From Parabacteroides gordonii MS-1 = DSM 23371 (GTDB lineage: Bacteria > Bacteroidota > Bacteroidia > Bacteroidales > Tannerellaceae), in NCBI RefSeq assembly GCF_000969825.1, contig NZ_KQ033919.1:548030-612029 (forward strand): a DNA stretch of 64,000 bases, read 5' to 3'. The translations under genes were made by a program, and so were the position numbers. This document shows, in pieces, positions 44,666 through 52,116 of this stretch (within the stretch, counting starts at the first letter, position 1; each line of letters begins with the position of its first letter). The notes below the pieces were generated by a model that worked only from the letters and a program-made list of their open reading frames with translations, ran no database searches and had not been told where the DNA came from.

Positions 44666-45285
44666 TTTGTATCCTCCTTCTCCGGTAAGACGTAAACAGC
44701 CACTTTCGGCCCACCCAGGCGAACGATCCGTCCCTGCTCCCTCAACCGTTTCAGATCTCCTTGTGCCAGATAACGCGAACAGACATTCACTCCCATACAA
44801 TCAGAACTGGACACCTCCCGGTGGTTCGAGAGATAACGCAGGATGCGTTCCTGCCGCTGCTCCGGAGTATACGCATCTTTTCTCCTGTAATCCGTTGCCC
44901 GCTCGAAAGTCATCGAATTCATCTCCTTTTTCAACTCCTTGCAAGCCCGGAAAACAACTTTCGAAAAGTGAATACTTTCCGCCCTGATCTCTTTGGGGTT
45001 ACGTATCGGCGGACATTTCGCCGTCACAGAGAACAAACCGATCCCGTCGATCTCCACCGGATTACCCTCCTTCAGCGCCAGGATTAACTCTTCTTTAAAA
45101 CAAGTCATCAGACCTTTGACCTCTCCTTCATTGAAGGTACTACGATCAGCAATCTTCTCACATAACTTCTCAAAACGCAGCACCTGCCCTTCCACGATAC
45201 GGGCATGCAGCACTCCCTCCTCTTCTTCTGTCTGATGCGGGGAATGGGGATTTTTGTAAAACAGATACTTAGCCGGCATATACAA
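44662..45285 (-). CDS. HU-like DNA-binding protein with extra C-terminal domain
   Basis: 207 residues (Met3 at 45279 is an alternative start). Residues ~20-130 resemble Bacteroidetes HU-type histone-like proteins: a helical pair (FEKLCEKIADRSTFNEGEVKGLMTCFKEELILALKEGNPVEIDGIGLFSV) then a strand region and a conserved RAESIHFSKVVFRACKELKKE. Residues ~140-205 form a basic winged-helix-like tail (RQERILRYLSNHREVSSSDCMGVNVCSRYLAQGDLKRLREQGRIVRLGG), which is unusual for HU. It is translationally coupled to the VapE-type gene and preceded by 557 bp full of palindromes and iterons, so it may bind those sites. Confidence 0.8.
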   Translation of the reverse strand: MYMPAKYLFYKNPHSPHQTEEEEGVLHARIVEGQVLRFEKLCEKIADRSTFNEGEVKGLMTCFKEELILALKEGNPVEIDGIGLFSVTAKCPPIRNPKEIRAESIHFSKVVFRACKELKKEMNSMTFERATDYRRKDAYTPEQRQERILRYLSNHREVSSSDCMGVNVCSRYLAQGDLKRLREQGRIVRLGGPKVAVYVLPEKEDTK

Positions 45286-45367
45286 TATTGTGTTTTTCTA
45301 CCCCTTACCCTAGTGTACAGTAAGAGGTTAGTTAATACTCTTTAAGGCAAACCCTATAACTTATTTA

Positions 45368-45444
45368 CTTAACGACCAAGGTCGGCAAGCTTACCTAGCA
45401 CCGTCAGTATGCTTAACGACAACGGTCGCAAAGGTTAACGATCG
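45368..45444. repeat. Palindromic direct repeats near the HU-like gene
   Basis: CTTAACGAC at 45368-45376 and 45412-45420, each followed at the same distance by GGTCG (45380-45384 and 45424-45428), give a 44-bp spaced direct repeat. Each copy contains a dyad (CGACC-AA-GGTCG in the first). A third related piece, TTAACGATCG, lies at 45435-45444. The sites lie about 85-160 bp upstream of the HU-like gene start. Confidence 0.65.
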
Positions 45445-45560
45445 CCATCCGTTGGTTTATAAGTCGTAACTAAAGGTATAGATTATTATTGGTTTTATGG
45501 TAATATATAGGGAGGAAAGTGATAATTATTTTAAGGGAGAAAGGGGGGTAATAAATAAAA

Positions 45561-45676
45561 GGTGAAAGGTTTGCATCAACTATTCACCTTTTCGAGCAAC
45601 CATTCACCAACAATTCACCTATTTAAATAGAAACAAATCAGCATATTAGATAGACAAAAATGAAGAGTGAATGGTT
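45561..45676. repeat. Iteron-like motif cluster, right (four exact copies and one near copy)
   Basis: AACnnTTCACC occurs at 45561-45571 (-), 45578-45588 (+), 45598-45608 (+) and 45609-45619 (+), the last two directly head to tail. A 10/11 match lies at 45666-45676 (-). The first two copies form a larger dyad with 10-bp arms, AAAAGGTGAA and TTCACCTTTT. Confidence 0.85.
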
Positions 45677-45785
45677 TATAACCATATTTCACTATGTAAA
45701 CCTGCGATTTATAAATTGACACTAATCAATTCATAGCTCCAAAGAAATAGAACCGTAAACTATCAAAAAATACTAACTATAAAAA

Positions 45786-45826
45786 CAAAACCGGAAATAC
45801 CTAATTAATAAGTATCCCCGGTTTTA
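45786..45826 (-). terminator. Terminator of glmM
   Basis: AAAACCGG (45787-45794) pairs with CCGGTTTT (45818-45825), with an inner AATAC/GTAT extension. On the minus strand GTTTTTATAG follows. It lies 17 bp past the glmM stop. Confidence 0.85.
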
Positions 45827-45842
45827 TTATATGTTATAAAGC

Positions 45843-47231
45843 TTACTTACACATTTCATTAATCACCGCAATCAACTCGCCACCTATCTCTTCGGCTTCT
45901 TTCATTGTATGAGCTTCTGCATAGATACGGATGATCGGTTCGGTGTTACTTTTACGAAGGTGAACCCATTTATCGGGAAAATCGATCTTTACACCATCGA
46001 TATCAGTAATATCATATTGAGCGAACTTTTCTTTTACCTTGGCTAAAATAGCATCCACATCGATCTCCGGAGTAAGCTGAACTTTCTGCTTGGAGATGAA
46101 ATACGGAGGATAGCTGGCACGTAATTCGCTTGTTTTCATCTTTTTCTTTGCCAGGTGAGTCAGGAACAAAGCGATACCCACCAAAGCATCACGTCCATAA
46201 TGGCTAGCCGGATAAATCACACCGCCATTACCTTCACCGCCAATCACAGCGTTGGTTGCTTTCATTTTTGCCACGACATTCACCTCTCCTACTGCGGCTG
46301 CATTATATTCGCAACCATGAGCCCGGGTTACATCACGTAAGGCACGGCTCGAGCTCAGGTTACTTACCGTATTACCCGGAGTATGACTCAATACATAGTC
46401 GGCTACTGCTACTAACGTATATTCCTCACCGAACATTTCACCATCTTCACAAACAATAGCCAGACGATCCACGTCAGGATCGACAACAAAACCTACGTCT
46501 GCTTTTGCATGCTTCATCAGATCGGAAATCTCCGTCAGGTTCTCAGGAAGAGGTTCCGGATTATGGGAGAAGTTCCCATGAGGAGCGCAATGCAGTTTGA
46601 ATATTTCCTTCACACCCAGAGCATACAGTAAATCCGGCAGAACAACACCACCTACGGAATTTACAGCATCGATAGCGACACGGAAGTCAGCAGCCTTAAT
46701 AGCTTCTACATCCACCAAGTCGAGATTGAGTACACTCTCGATATGTTTTTGTTTGTATGTATTGTCAACGATCACTTTACCTAAATGATCGACATCTGCA
46801 AACTCAAAGCTTTCAGAAGCTGCAATTTCCAAAACTTCAGCACCTTCAGCCGCATTCAGGAATTCACCCTTTTCATTCAGCAGCTTCAAAGCGTTCCATT
46901 GCTTCGGATTATGACTGGCAGTCAAAATAATACCGCCACAGGCACCTTCCATAGCAACAGCTAATTCGGTAGTGGGGGTTGTTGCCAGGTCGATGTCTAC
47001 AACATCAAAGCCCATTCCTGTAAGAGTACCTAAAACCACCTGTTTTACCATCGGGCCAGAGATACGGGCATCACGTCCTACTACGATTTTGTTGGATGTT
47101 GCTTTTGTGCTTTTTCTAATGAAGGTAGCATAAGCTGCTACAAACTTCACAATGGCTAACGGATTCAATCCGTCTTCCGGCGCTCCACCGATTGTACCGC
47201 GGATACCGGAAATAGATTTAATTAAAGTCAT
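45843..47231 (-). CDS. glmM: Phosphoglucosamine mutase (phosphohexomutase family)
   Basis: 462 residues with the four phosphohexomutase domains. The catalytic phosphoserine is Ser106 in TASHNPKQWNALK, the metal loop is DPDVDRLAIV, the sugar-binding loop is GEGNGGVI, and the C-terminal phosphate loop is RKSNTEPIIRIYAEA. The start MTLIKSISGIRGTIGG is typical of the Bacteroidetes form annotated as GlmM, which converts glucosamine-6-phosphate to glucosamine-1-phosphate for peptidoglycan and LPS. Phosphomannomutase activity cannot be excluded. It starts 12 bp after the DUF4827-type gene. Confidence 0.9.
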   Translation of the reverse strand: MTLIKSISGIRGTIGGAPEDGLNPLAIVKFVAAYATFIRKSTKATSNKIVVGRDARISGPMVKQVVLGTLTGMGFDVVDIDLATTPTTELAVAMEGACGGIILTASHNPKQWNALKLLNEKGEFLNAAEGAEVLEIAASESFEFADVDHLGKVIVDNTYKQKHIESVLNLDLVDVEAIKAADFRVAIDAVNSVGGVVLPDLLYALGVKEIFKLHCAPHGNFSHNPEPLPENLTEISDLMKHAKADVGFVVDPDVDRLAIVCEDGEMFGEEYTLVAVADYVLSHTPGNTVSNLSSSRALRDVTRAHGCEYNAAAVGEVNVVAKMKATNAVIGGEGNGGVIYPASHYGRDALVGIALFLTHLAKKKMKTSELRASYPPYFISKQKVQLTPEIDVDAILAKVKEKFAQYDITDIDGVKIDFPDKWVHLRKSNTEPIIRIYAEAHTMKEAEEIGGELIAVINEMCK

Positions 47232-47243
47232 ACGTAAGTTCGA

Positions 47244-47828
47244 TTATTTTTCAAATGTATATTTCACTTTGCTAAAATAGACCGGAGTATAATTACTTTG
47301 AAAATAACTCCCCATTCGTTTGAACGGGACAATCAATTTAACTTCAGCCCCTTCTCCTACATGATATAAGGCTGCAGCCAGCCCTTCACCTACAAATATA
47401 TCCGGATCATAACTTCTGGATTCACCGGAATAGACATTATATCCAAAAATAAATTCGGTAGGAAATCCCCATCTATTATTATACTTGGAAGATAAATTAT
47501 CAACCATCAGTTGAGCAGTATCCGCGTCCATGATGTCATTTGCTATAAAACGGCACAAAACTTTGGTTGTTCCTAATACGGCCCGATTGCCATTACCTGA
47601 GTCTATTACATTCAGATACACATCATTATCCAACTTCACAAATTCATTTTCCTTAAAAACACCATCAGACGGATAATTTTTAAGAACCCTTATTCCTTCA
47701 TTATCGATCAATCGATCGATAGCTTTCCTCTCAGCCTTCAAGTACTCCGTATACGACTTCGTTTTGTCGCATGATACTACTACCAGAGCTACACACATAA
47801 TCATCAGGATATAAAAACCTCTCTTCAT
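47244..47828 (-). CDS. DUF4827-type lipoprotein
   Basis: 194 residues with lipobox VVSC (Cys20), then a helical start (YTEYLKAERKAIDRLIDNEGIRVL) and a beta-rich part reminiscent of an FKBP-like fold (GEGLAAALYHVGEGAEVKLIVPFKRMG). From memory this matches the Bacteroidales family DUF4827, next to glmM in related genomes. Its function is unknown. It forms a two-gene operon with glmM and has a TACATTTG -7 box at 47858-47865 with TTG 23 bp upstream. Confidence 0.8.
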   Translation of the reverse strand: MKRGFYILMIMCVALVVVSCDKTKSYTEYLKAERKAIDRLIDNEGIRVLKNYPSDGVFKENEFVKLDNDVYLNVIDSGNGNRAVLGTTKVLCRFIANDIMDADTAQLMVDNLSSKYNNRWGFPTEFIFGYNVYSGESRSYDPDIFVGEGLAAALYHVGEGAEVKLIVPFKRMGSYFQSNYTPVYFSKVKYTFEK

Positions 47829-47857
47829 CTGTTATTCTTTAATGTATAAATGAGCGA

Positions 47858-47891
47858 CAAATGTAAATAATATCCGCCATATCTCAGGCAA
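47858..47891 (-). promoter_or_regulatory. Promoter of the DUF4827-glmM operon
   Basis: On the minus strand TTG (47889-47891) and TACATTTG (47858-47865), 23 bp apart, resemble the Bacteroidetes consensus, though spacing is slightly long. It ends 29 bp before the ATG and overlaps the end of the upstream gene. Confidence 0.5.
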
Positions 47892-48933
47892 GTTTCTCTA
47901 TTTCTTCTGTTTTATTAGGATTAAATTCTTTTAATCCTTTCTCAAAAACAGCTACAGCTTCTTCCAAAGAGCCATGAAATTCTCCACCGGAAGCATTTTT
48001 ATGACCACCCCCGTTAAAATACTGGCAAGCAAACAGATTACATGGAAAATCACCTACAGAACGCAAAGATATCTTTATATAATCTTTATCTTCACGAATA
48101 AAGACACTAAATGATACACCTTGTATGCTCAATGGCATATTTACAAAACCTTCCGTATCACCGGTTACATAGTTAAACCGGTCTAATTCGGCCTGCGAAA
48201 GAGTAATCAATGCAGCATGTTTCTCCGGATAAATCCTCATCTTTTCATACAGGACATATCCCTGCATACGAAGGCGTGATTCAGAATACACCTGAAAGAC
48301 TTTGCGATAAATCAAATCCTTATCTATTCCCTTCTTTATCAGTTCACCGATGATCGTATAAATTTCCGGCTTATTCGAATTATAGGTAAAAGAACCTGTA
48401 TCCGTCATCATTCCGGTATAAATACAAACGGCTGCTTCTTTATTTAGCAGGTCGAACATTCCCATGCGGCAGATAAAGCGGAAAATCATCTCACTGGTAG
48501 ACGACATTTCGGGATACGACATCATCACCCGGCAAAAATCTGCGGGATTCAGATGATGATCGATCAAGACCTTACGGCCTTCTGCTGCAATAACAGCCGG
48601 AGCCAGTTTCTCTATACGCTTAGGCTCGTTAAAGTCCAGACAGAAAATAACATCCGCATCATGGATCAACTGTTCTGCAAATTCCGGATACTTTTCATGT
48701 ATCACAATATCTTTTGCTCCCGGAATCCATTTATAAAATAAGGGGAATTCATTAGGGACAATAACTGTTACGTTATCTTTACCATAGGCAGTAAGGAAAT
48801 GATACAATCCCAAAGCTGAACCGAGGGCATCGCCGTCGGGAGTAACATGGGTAACAATAACAAAACTTTCGCCTTTCTCTACGTATTTCTTGGCTTTCTG
48901 AATTTTCTCTTCGTGAATGATTTTTGTAATCAT
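47884..48933 (-). CDS. DHH/DHHA1 phosphoesterase (NrnA-like)
   Basis: 349 residues. DHH domain motifs are HVTPDGDALGSALG, FCLDFN and LIDHHLNP; the DHHA1 domain contains FNGGGHKNASGG. Family members degrade nano-RNA and/or dephosphorylate pAp (NrnA type). A TACCTTTG -7 box lies at 48955-48962, just before the ATG, so the gene has its own promoter though it follows the ComEC-like gene on the same strand. Confidence 0.9.
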   Translation of the reverse strand: MITKIIHEEKIQKAKKYVEKGESFVIVTHVTPDGDALGSALGLYHFLTAYGKDNVTVIVPNEFPLFYKWIPGAKDIVIHEKYPEFAEQLIHDADVIFCLDFNEPKRIEKLAPAVIAAEGRKVLIDHHLNPADFCRVMMSYPEMSSTSEMIFRFICRMGMFDLLNKEAAVCIYTGMMTDTGSFTYNSNKPEIYTIIGELIKKGIDKDLIYRKVFQVYSESRLRMQGYVLYEKMRIYPEKHAALITLSQAELDRFNYVTGDTEGFVNMPLSIQGVSFSVFIREDKDYIKISLRSVGDFPCNLFACQYFNGGGHKNASGGEFHGSLEEAVAVFEKGLKEFNPNKTEEIEKLA

Positions 48934-48954
48934 ATTTTCTCTTGTTTACATGGA

Positions 48955-48962
48955 CAAAGGTA
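48955..48962 (-). promoter_or_regulatory. -7 box of the DHH phosphoesterase gene
   Basis: TACCTTTG on the minus strand, 21 bp before the ATG; no clear -33 element. Confidence 0.45.
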
Positions 48963-48977
48963 CTACTTTTTTACGTT

Positions 48978-50261
48978 CTACACAGTAAAAAAACGTTCAA
49001 TAAGCAAATCAAACAATAGAAATAACAATAGAAGTAAGGAGACGAATAAGAATCGAGGACGCCGGGTTTGCAGGAACAACAGAAAAAAGAGAGCAATCCC
49101 ATAACCCAGAATAGTCAGCAACAAGTCAATTTGAAAAGAAAAGGTTGCTCCCGGTACCCTGCTAAAAGCCTCAACAATCTGTAACAAAGCATGTGTCGTC
49201 TTCTCCACAAACAGTTGAAGATATTCATAACCGGGAAAATTTACAGGTAATAAAACCCAGATCAGTCCGGCTGGTATCAGAAAGGTCGCCAGAAAGGTCA
49301 AAGGCAGATTTGTACACAAAAAGACCAGAGAGAACTGCCGGAAATAGTATAAACAAAGCAATGTCGTACCCGCTTGCGCAGCCAGTGTAACAGTTATCCA
49401 ACTCCAGGGAGCAGCAACCAAAGGGTTACGAACCTCGATCAAACCTTGAAGCCGAGGTTGCAAATACAAAATAGACAACACCGCCAGATAGCTTAACTGA
49501 AAACCGATATCAAATAAATAAAACGGATCAAACGCCAGCATACAAAATGCAGAAGCAGCCAGTGTATTATACCCGTCCGTTCTTCGCCGTAACGTTCTAC
49601 CTGTCAGATACAACGTCAGCATCAATCCGGCACGGATAGCAGAGGCTGCAAATCCGGTAATGACAACAAAACACCAAAGTAAACAGATCGTCAACAGATA
49701 CTTCAACCATCTATAAAAAGCGCTCTTGGGCAAGAAGGATAAGAATAAGGAAAGGAAGCCGCAAACAATAGCCACATGAAAACCACTTACTGCTAACAAA
49801 TGAGCAACACCCGTTACCGAAAAACTTCTTTTTACTTCCTGATCCATCCCTTTCCGGTGGCCCAACGTGATCGTTGCCAATACAGATTTTTCTTCTTCCG
49901 ACAAGTGCAAAATGTCGAAAGGTTTCAATAAACGCTCCTGCCCTCTTTCTGCCAGTTCAGATACTAACGAGAAAACGGGTCGTTCGTCCCTCTCCTGCCA
50001 GTAAGCCGTCCGTTGAATGGAGAAAGACAATAACAACAATAGAAATACAGCTCCCCACTGCCAACGAAGCTCATAATTACAATGAGACTTTTCCGTCCCG
50101 GAGATTACAGCCATATAAGAAAACAGGATGATCAATAAGGGGAATAGTATCAGAAACAATGACACAATGCGGCAATCGAAGTAAGCCTGCAGTAAGATCC
50201 CGGTTATCCAGATGAAAAGCGGCCTGATAAAAGGCCGCTTTTGTATTTCTTTTATTATCAT
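48978..50261 (-). CDS. ComEC/Rec2-family competence membrane protein, short form
   Basis: 427 residues, nearly all transmembrane helices. The core Competence domain is present (LLAVSGFHVAIVCGFLSLFLS, TGFAASAIRAGLMLTLYLTGR, LFDIGFQLSYLAVLSILYLQP). ComEC carries single-stranded DNA across the inner membrane. Most Bacteroidales versions I recall are near 650-700 residues and hold a DUF4131/OB-fold region after the third helix. Here the sequence passes from the third helix (ending RTAYWQERDERP) straight to LVSELAERGQERLL. The C-terminal metallo-beta-lactamase domain is also missing, though that is common. The frame is intact, so this is a compact variant or an in-frame deletion and not a frameshift. 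Confidence 0.82.
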   Translation of the reverse strand: MIIKEIQKRPFIRPLFIWITGILLQAYFDCRIVSLFLILFPLLIILFSYMAVISGTEKSHCNYELRWQWGAVFLLLLLSFSIQRTAYWQERDERPVFSLVSELAERGQERLLKPFDILHLSEEEKSVLATITLGHRKGMDQEVKRSFSVTGVAHLLAVSGFHVAIVCGFLSLFLSFLPKSAFYRWLKYLLTICLLWCFVVITGFAASAIRAGLMLTLYLTGRTLRRRTDGYNTLAASAFCMLAFDPFYLFDIGFQLSYLAVLSILYLQPRLQGLIEVRNPLVAAPWSWITVTLAAQAGTTLLCLYYFRQFSLVFLCTNLPLTFLATFLIPAGLIWVLLPVNFPGYEYLQLFVEKTTHALLQIVEAFSRVPGATFSFQIDLLLTILGYGIALFFLLFLQTRRPRFLFVSLLLLLFLLFDLLIERFFTV

Positions 50262-50296
50262 ACAAAGGTCGGTTTTGGTTGGTAATCTATATACTC

Positions 50297-50947
50297 TTAC
50301 ATATCTTTCAGCTCTTTTATTGTTCGTATCGGATCAGGAGAACTGAAAACAAAACTTCCGGCCACCAGCACATCTGCCCCGGCATCTACCAGACGTTTTC
50401 CAGTATCCAGATTCACACCACCATCCACTTCAATTAAAGTATCCAATCCTTTTTCCCGGATCATTTCTTTCAAACGAGCCGTTTTATTTACCGAATACTC
50501 AATAAAACGCTGCCCACCGAAACCCGGATTAACCGACATGAGTAACACCATATCCAGATCCTGTATTATATCTTCCAGCAAACTGATCGGAGTATGCGGA
50601 TTTAATGTTACAGCCGCTTTCATTCCAGCCTCTTTGATCGCACCGATCGTACGATGCAAATGCGTACAGGCCTCATAATGAACATTCATCATATAAGCAC
50701 CGGCAGCAGCCACCTCTTTGACAAACTTCTGAGGCTCGACAATCATCAGATGCACATCCATCGGCTTCTTCAGAATGGGTTTTACTGCGTCGAGAACCGG
50801 AAAACCGAAAGAGATATTAGGAACGAATACTCCGTCCATAATATCCATATGCAACCAGTCTGCCTCACTATTATTTATCATTTCCACCTCTTTTTGCAGG
50901 TTCAGGAAATCGGCAGCCAGCAAAGAAGGAGCAATCTTATGTTTCAT
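50297..50947 (-). CDS. rpe: Ribulose-phosphate 3-epimerase
   Basis: 216 residues from ATG 50947. A start 21 bp earlier would overlap the -7 box TACCTTTG (50966-50973) and is rejected. Signatures are KIAPSLLAADFLNLQKEVE, WLHMDIMDGVFVPN, DVHLMIVEP, MSVNPGFGGQRFI and EVDGGVN, with the metal ligands and active-site Asp residues present. It interconverts ribulose-5-phosphate and xylulose-5-phosphate in the pentose phosphate pathway. Confidence 0.96.
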   Translation of the reverse strand: MKHKIAPSLLAADFLNLQKEVEMINNSEADWLHMDIMDGVFVPNISFGFPVLDAVKPILKKPMDVHLMIVEPQKFVKEVAAAGAYMMNVHYEACTHLHRTIGAIKEAGMKAAVTLNPHTPISLLEDIIQDLDMVLLMSVNPGFGGQRFIEYSVNKTARLKEMIREKGLDTLIEVDGGVNLDTGKRLVDAGADVLVAGSFVFSSPDPIRTIKELKDM

Positions 50948-50965
50948 AATTTCAAGTCTTTTGCG

Positions 50966-50973
50966 CAAAGGTA
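50966..50973 (-). promoter_or_regulatory. -7 box of rpe
   Basis: TACCTTTG on the minus strand, 18 bp before the chosen rpe start. Confidence 0.45.
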
Positions 50974-51024
50974 CAAAAAAAAGAAAGAGAACACTATGAC
51001 AAGTGTCCTCTTTCCTTCAATTTC

Positions 51025-51207
51025 TTAGTTCATCACATAACCACAAAACTCCGGTTGCAAAGCAGGTTCAGCATGGTAACTCCTTGCAAATTGAGATAAG
51101 AAATCAAGCGTTTGTCGGCTTGGTGCACTTTTCTTCTCGTTCCGGTTTTTCTTTGTTTTATCCTTCAATCCATCCATACATTGAGTAGAAAATCTCTTCA
51201 TAGGCAT
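51025..51207 (-). CDS. Small basic protein of 58-60 residues, function unknown
   Basis: 60 codons from ATG 51207 or 58 from ATG 51201; the second is preceded by AAGGGG, a possible ribosome-binding site. The sequence is Lys/Arg-rich at first and ends in a distinctive segment LDFLSQFARSYHAEPALQPE followed by FCGYVMN, which I associate with a short conserved Bacteroidales protein. It has no signal peptide or membrane segment. It lies between the ECF sigma gene and rpe on the same strand. It is called a gene because of the family resemblance and ribosome-binding site, not length. Confidence 0.5.
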   Translation of the reverse strand: MPMKRFSTQCMDGLKDKTKKNRNEKKSAPSRQTLDFLSQFARSYHAEPALQPEFCGYVMN

Positions 51208-51302
51208 CCCCTTTTTTTATTCGTTTGATAATAAAACGGGGGCAGTTTCTACTTATTGCATAAATGACAGAATATTTTTACCTGATAATAAAAATCATAA
51301 TT

Positions 51303-51319
51303 GGCTCGCTCCGCGAACC
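51303..51319 (-). terminator. Weak terminator after the ECF sigma gene
   Basis: GGCTCGC (51303-51309) pairs with GCGAACC (51313-51319) with one wobble and a 3-base loop, 3 bp past the sigma stop. On the minus strand an AT-rich stretch including TTTTT follows after a few bases. Confidence 0.4.
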
Positions 51320-51321
51320 GA

Positions 51322-51915
51322 TCATGCCAAAGACAACTCTATATGATTCTCGTCAGCCATACGACGCATATTCAGGATAGCGTAACGCATACGTCCCAAT
51401 GCTGTATTAATGCTGACACCTGTAATATCTGCGATTTCTTTAAAGCTCAGATCCTGATAGTAACGCATTTCCAACACTTCGCGCTGACTGTCGGGAAGAT
51501 GCTTCACCAACTTCTTCACATCCGACAACACCTGATGACGCACGATATTGTCTTCAATCGTTCCATCACAAAGCTTGATATTATTGAACAGATCCACTTC
51601 CACCTCATCGTTGGATACAGTATTTTCACTGCGTTCCTGACGGAAGTTATCAATGATCAGATTATGTGCAATACGGGTGATCCATGCTTTAAACTTACCG
51701 TTTTCTGTATAACGGCCTTGTTTAATAGTCATAATCACTTTCACAAAAGTTTCTTGGAAGATATCTTCCGTTAACTCTTTATTGCGGACTATAAAGTAAA
51801 TATAGGAATGGATACTGCTCTTATGACGATTCAACAACACGTCAAAAGCGACATTATTACCCTGTGCATAAAGGACAACCAGATCTTCGTCTGTCATCGA
51901 TTTTAAAGTCTTCAT
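51322..51915 (-). CDS. ECF RNA polymerase sigma factor, stand-alone
   Basis: 197 residues with region 2 (about 18-85, LLNRHKSSIHSYIYFIVRNKELTEDIFQETFVKVI) and region 4 (about 130-185, LPDSQREVLEMRYYQDLSFKEIADITGVSINTALGRMRYA). No anti-sigma gene is adjacent and no SusC is nearby, unlike the PUL-type factor at 38492. Highly conserved single ECF factors of this kind are found across Bacteroidales. Its regulon is unknown. Confidence 0.93.
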   Translation of the reverse strand: MKTLKSMTDEDLVVLYAQGNNVAFDVLLNRHKSSIHSYIYFIVRNKELTEDIFQETFVKVIMTIKQGRYTENGKFKAWITRIAHNLIIDNFRQERSENTVSNDEVEVDLFNNIKLCDGTIEDNIVRHQVLSDVKKLVKHLPDSQREVLEMRYYQDLSFKEIADITGVSINTALGRMRYAILNMRRMADENHIELSLA

Positions 51916-52054
51916 TACTTCTGTATTTTATAGTTTCTTGAGTAATGTTTATGCTATAGGCAATGAGGTTTTAAATGTTAGACAATTTCGTTTTCGAAAG
52001 CAAAAGAACAAAAAGTATTTTAAACAGGCAAACATTTCTGTTATTTTTATACAA

Positions 52055-52099
52055 AAATGTCCCCTGCCTGTACGTTTTATGTACAAACAGGGGACATTT
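52055..52099 (-). terminator. Terminator of the FadL-like gene
   Basis: AAATGTCCCCTG (52055-52066) and CAGGGGACATTT (52088-52099) form a perfect 12-bp stem with an inner TGTAC/GTACA step. On the minus strand TTTTTG follows. It starts 17 bp past the stop codon. Confidence 0.9.
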
Positions 52100-52116
52100 G
52101 CTAACAAACTATATTT

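Larger units (their letters stand above)
45286..45785. other. Repeat-rich intergenic region upstream of the HU/VapE module
   Basis: About 500 bp without a credible gene. The near side holds palindromic direct repeats (45368-45444). The middle (45480-45560) is AT-rich. The far side holds the right-hand iteron cluster (45561-45676). An AT-rich stretch beside ordered short repeats is the layout of an iteron-type replication origin or a complex operator. No -7 box was identified with confidence. Confidence 0.6.

Noticed and set aside
44666-44800. N-terminal extension of the VapE-type gene
   Set aside because: It overlaps the HU-like gene in another frame, while ATG 44665 gives a 4-bp ATGA overlap typical of coupled genes.
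42605-45285. Prophage or integrative element
   Set aside because: No integrase, structural, portal, packaging or attachment sites are seen nearby; flanking genes are ordinary. The VapE/HU pair alone is not enough.
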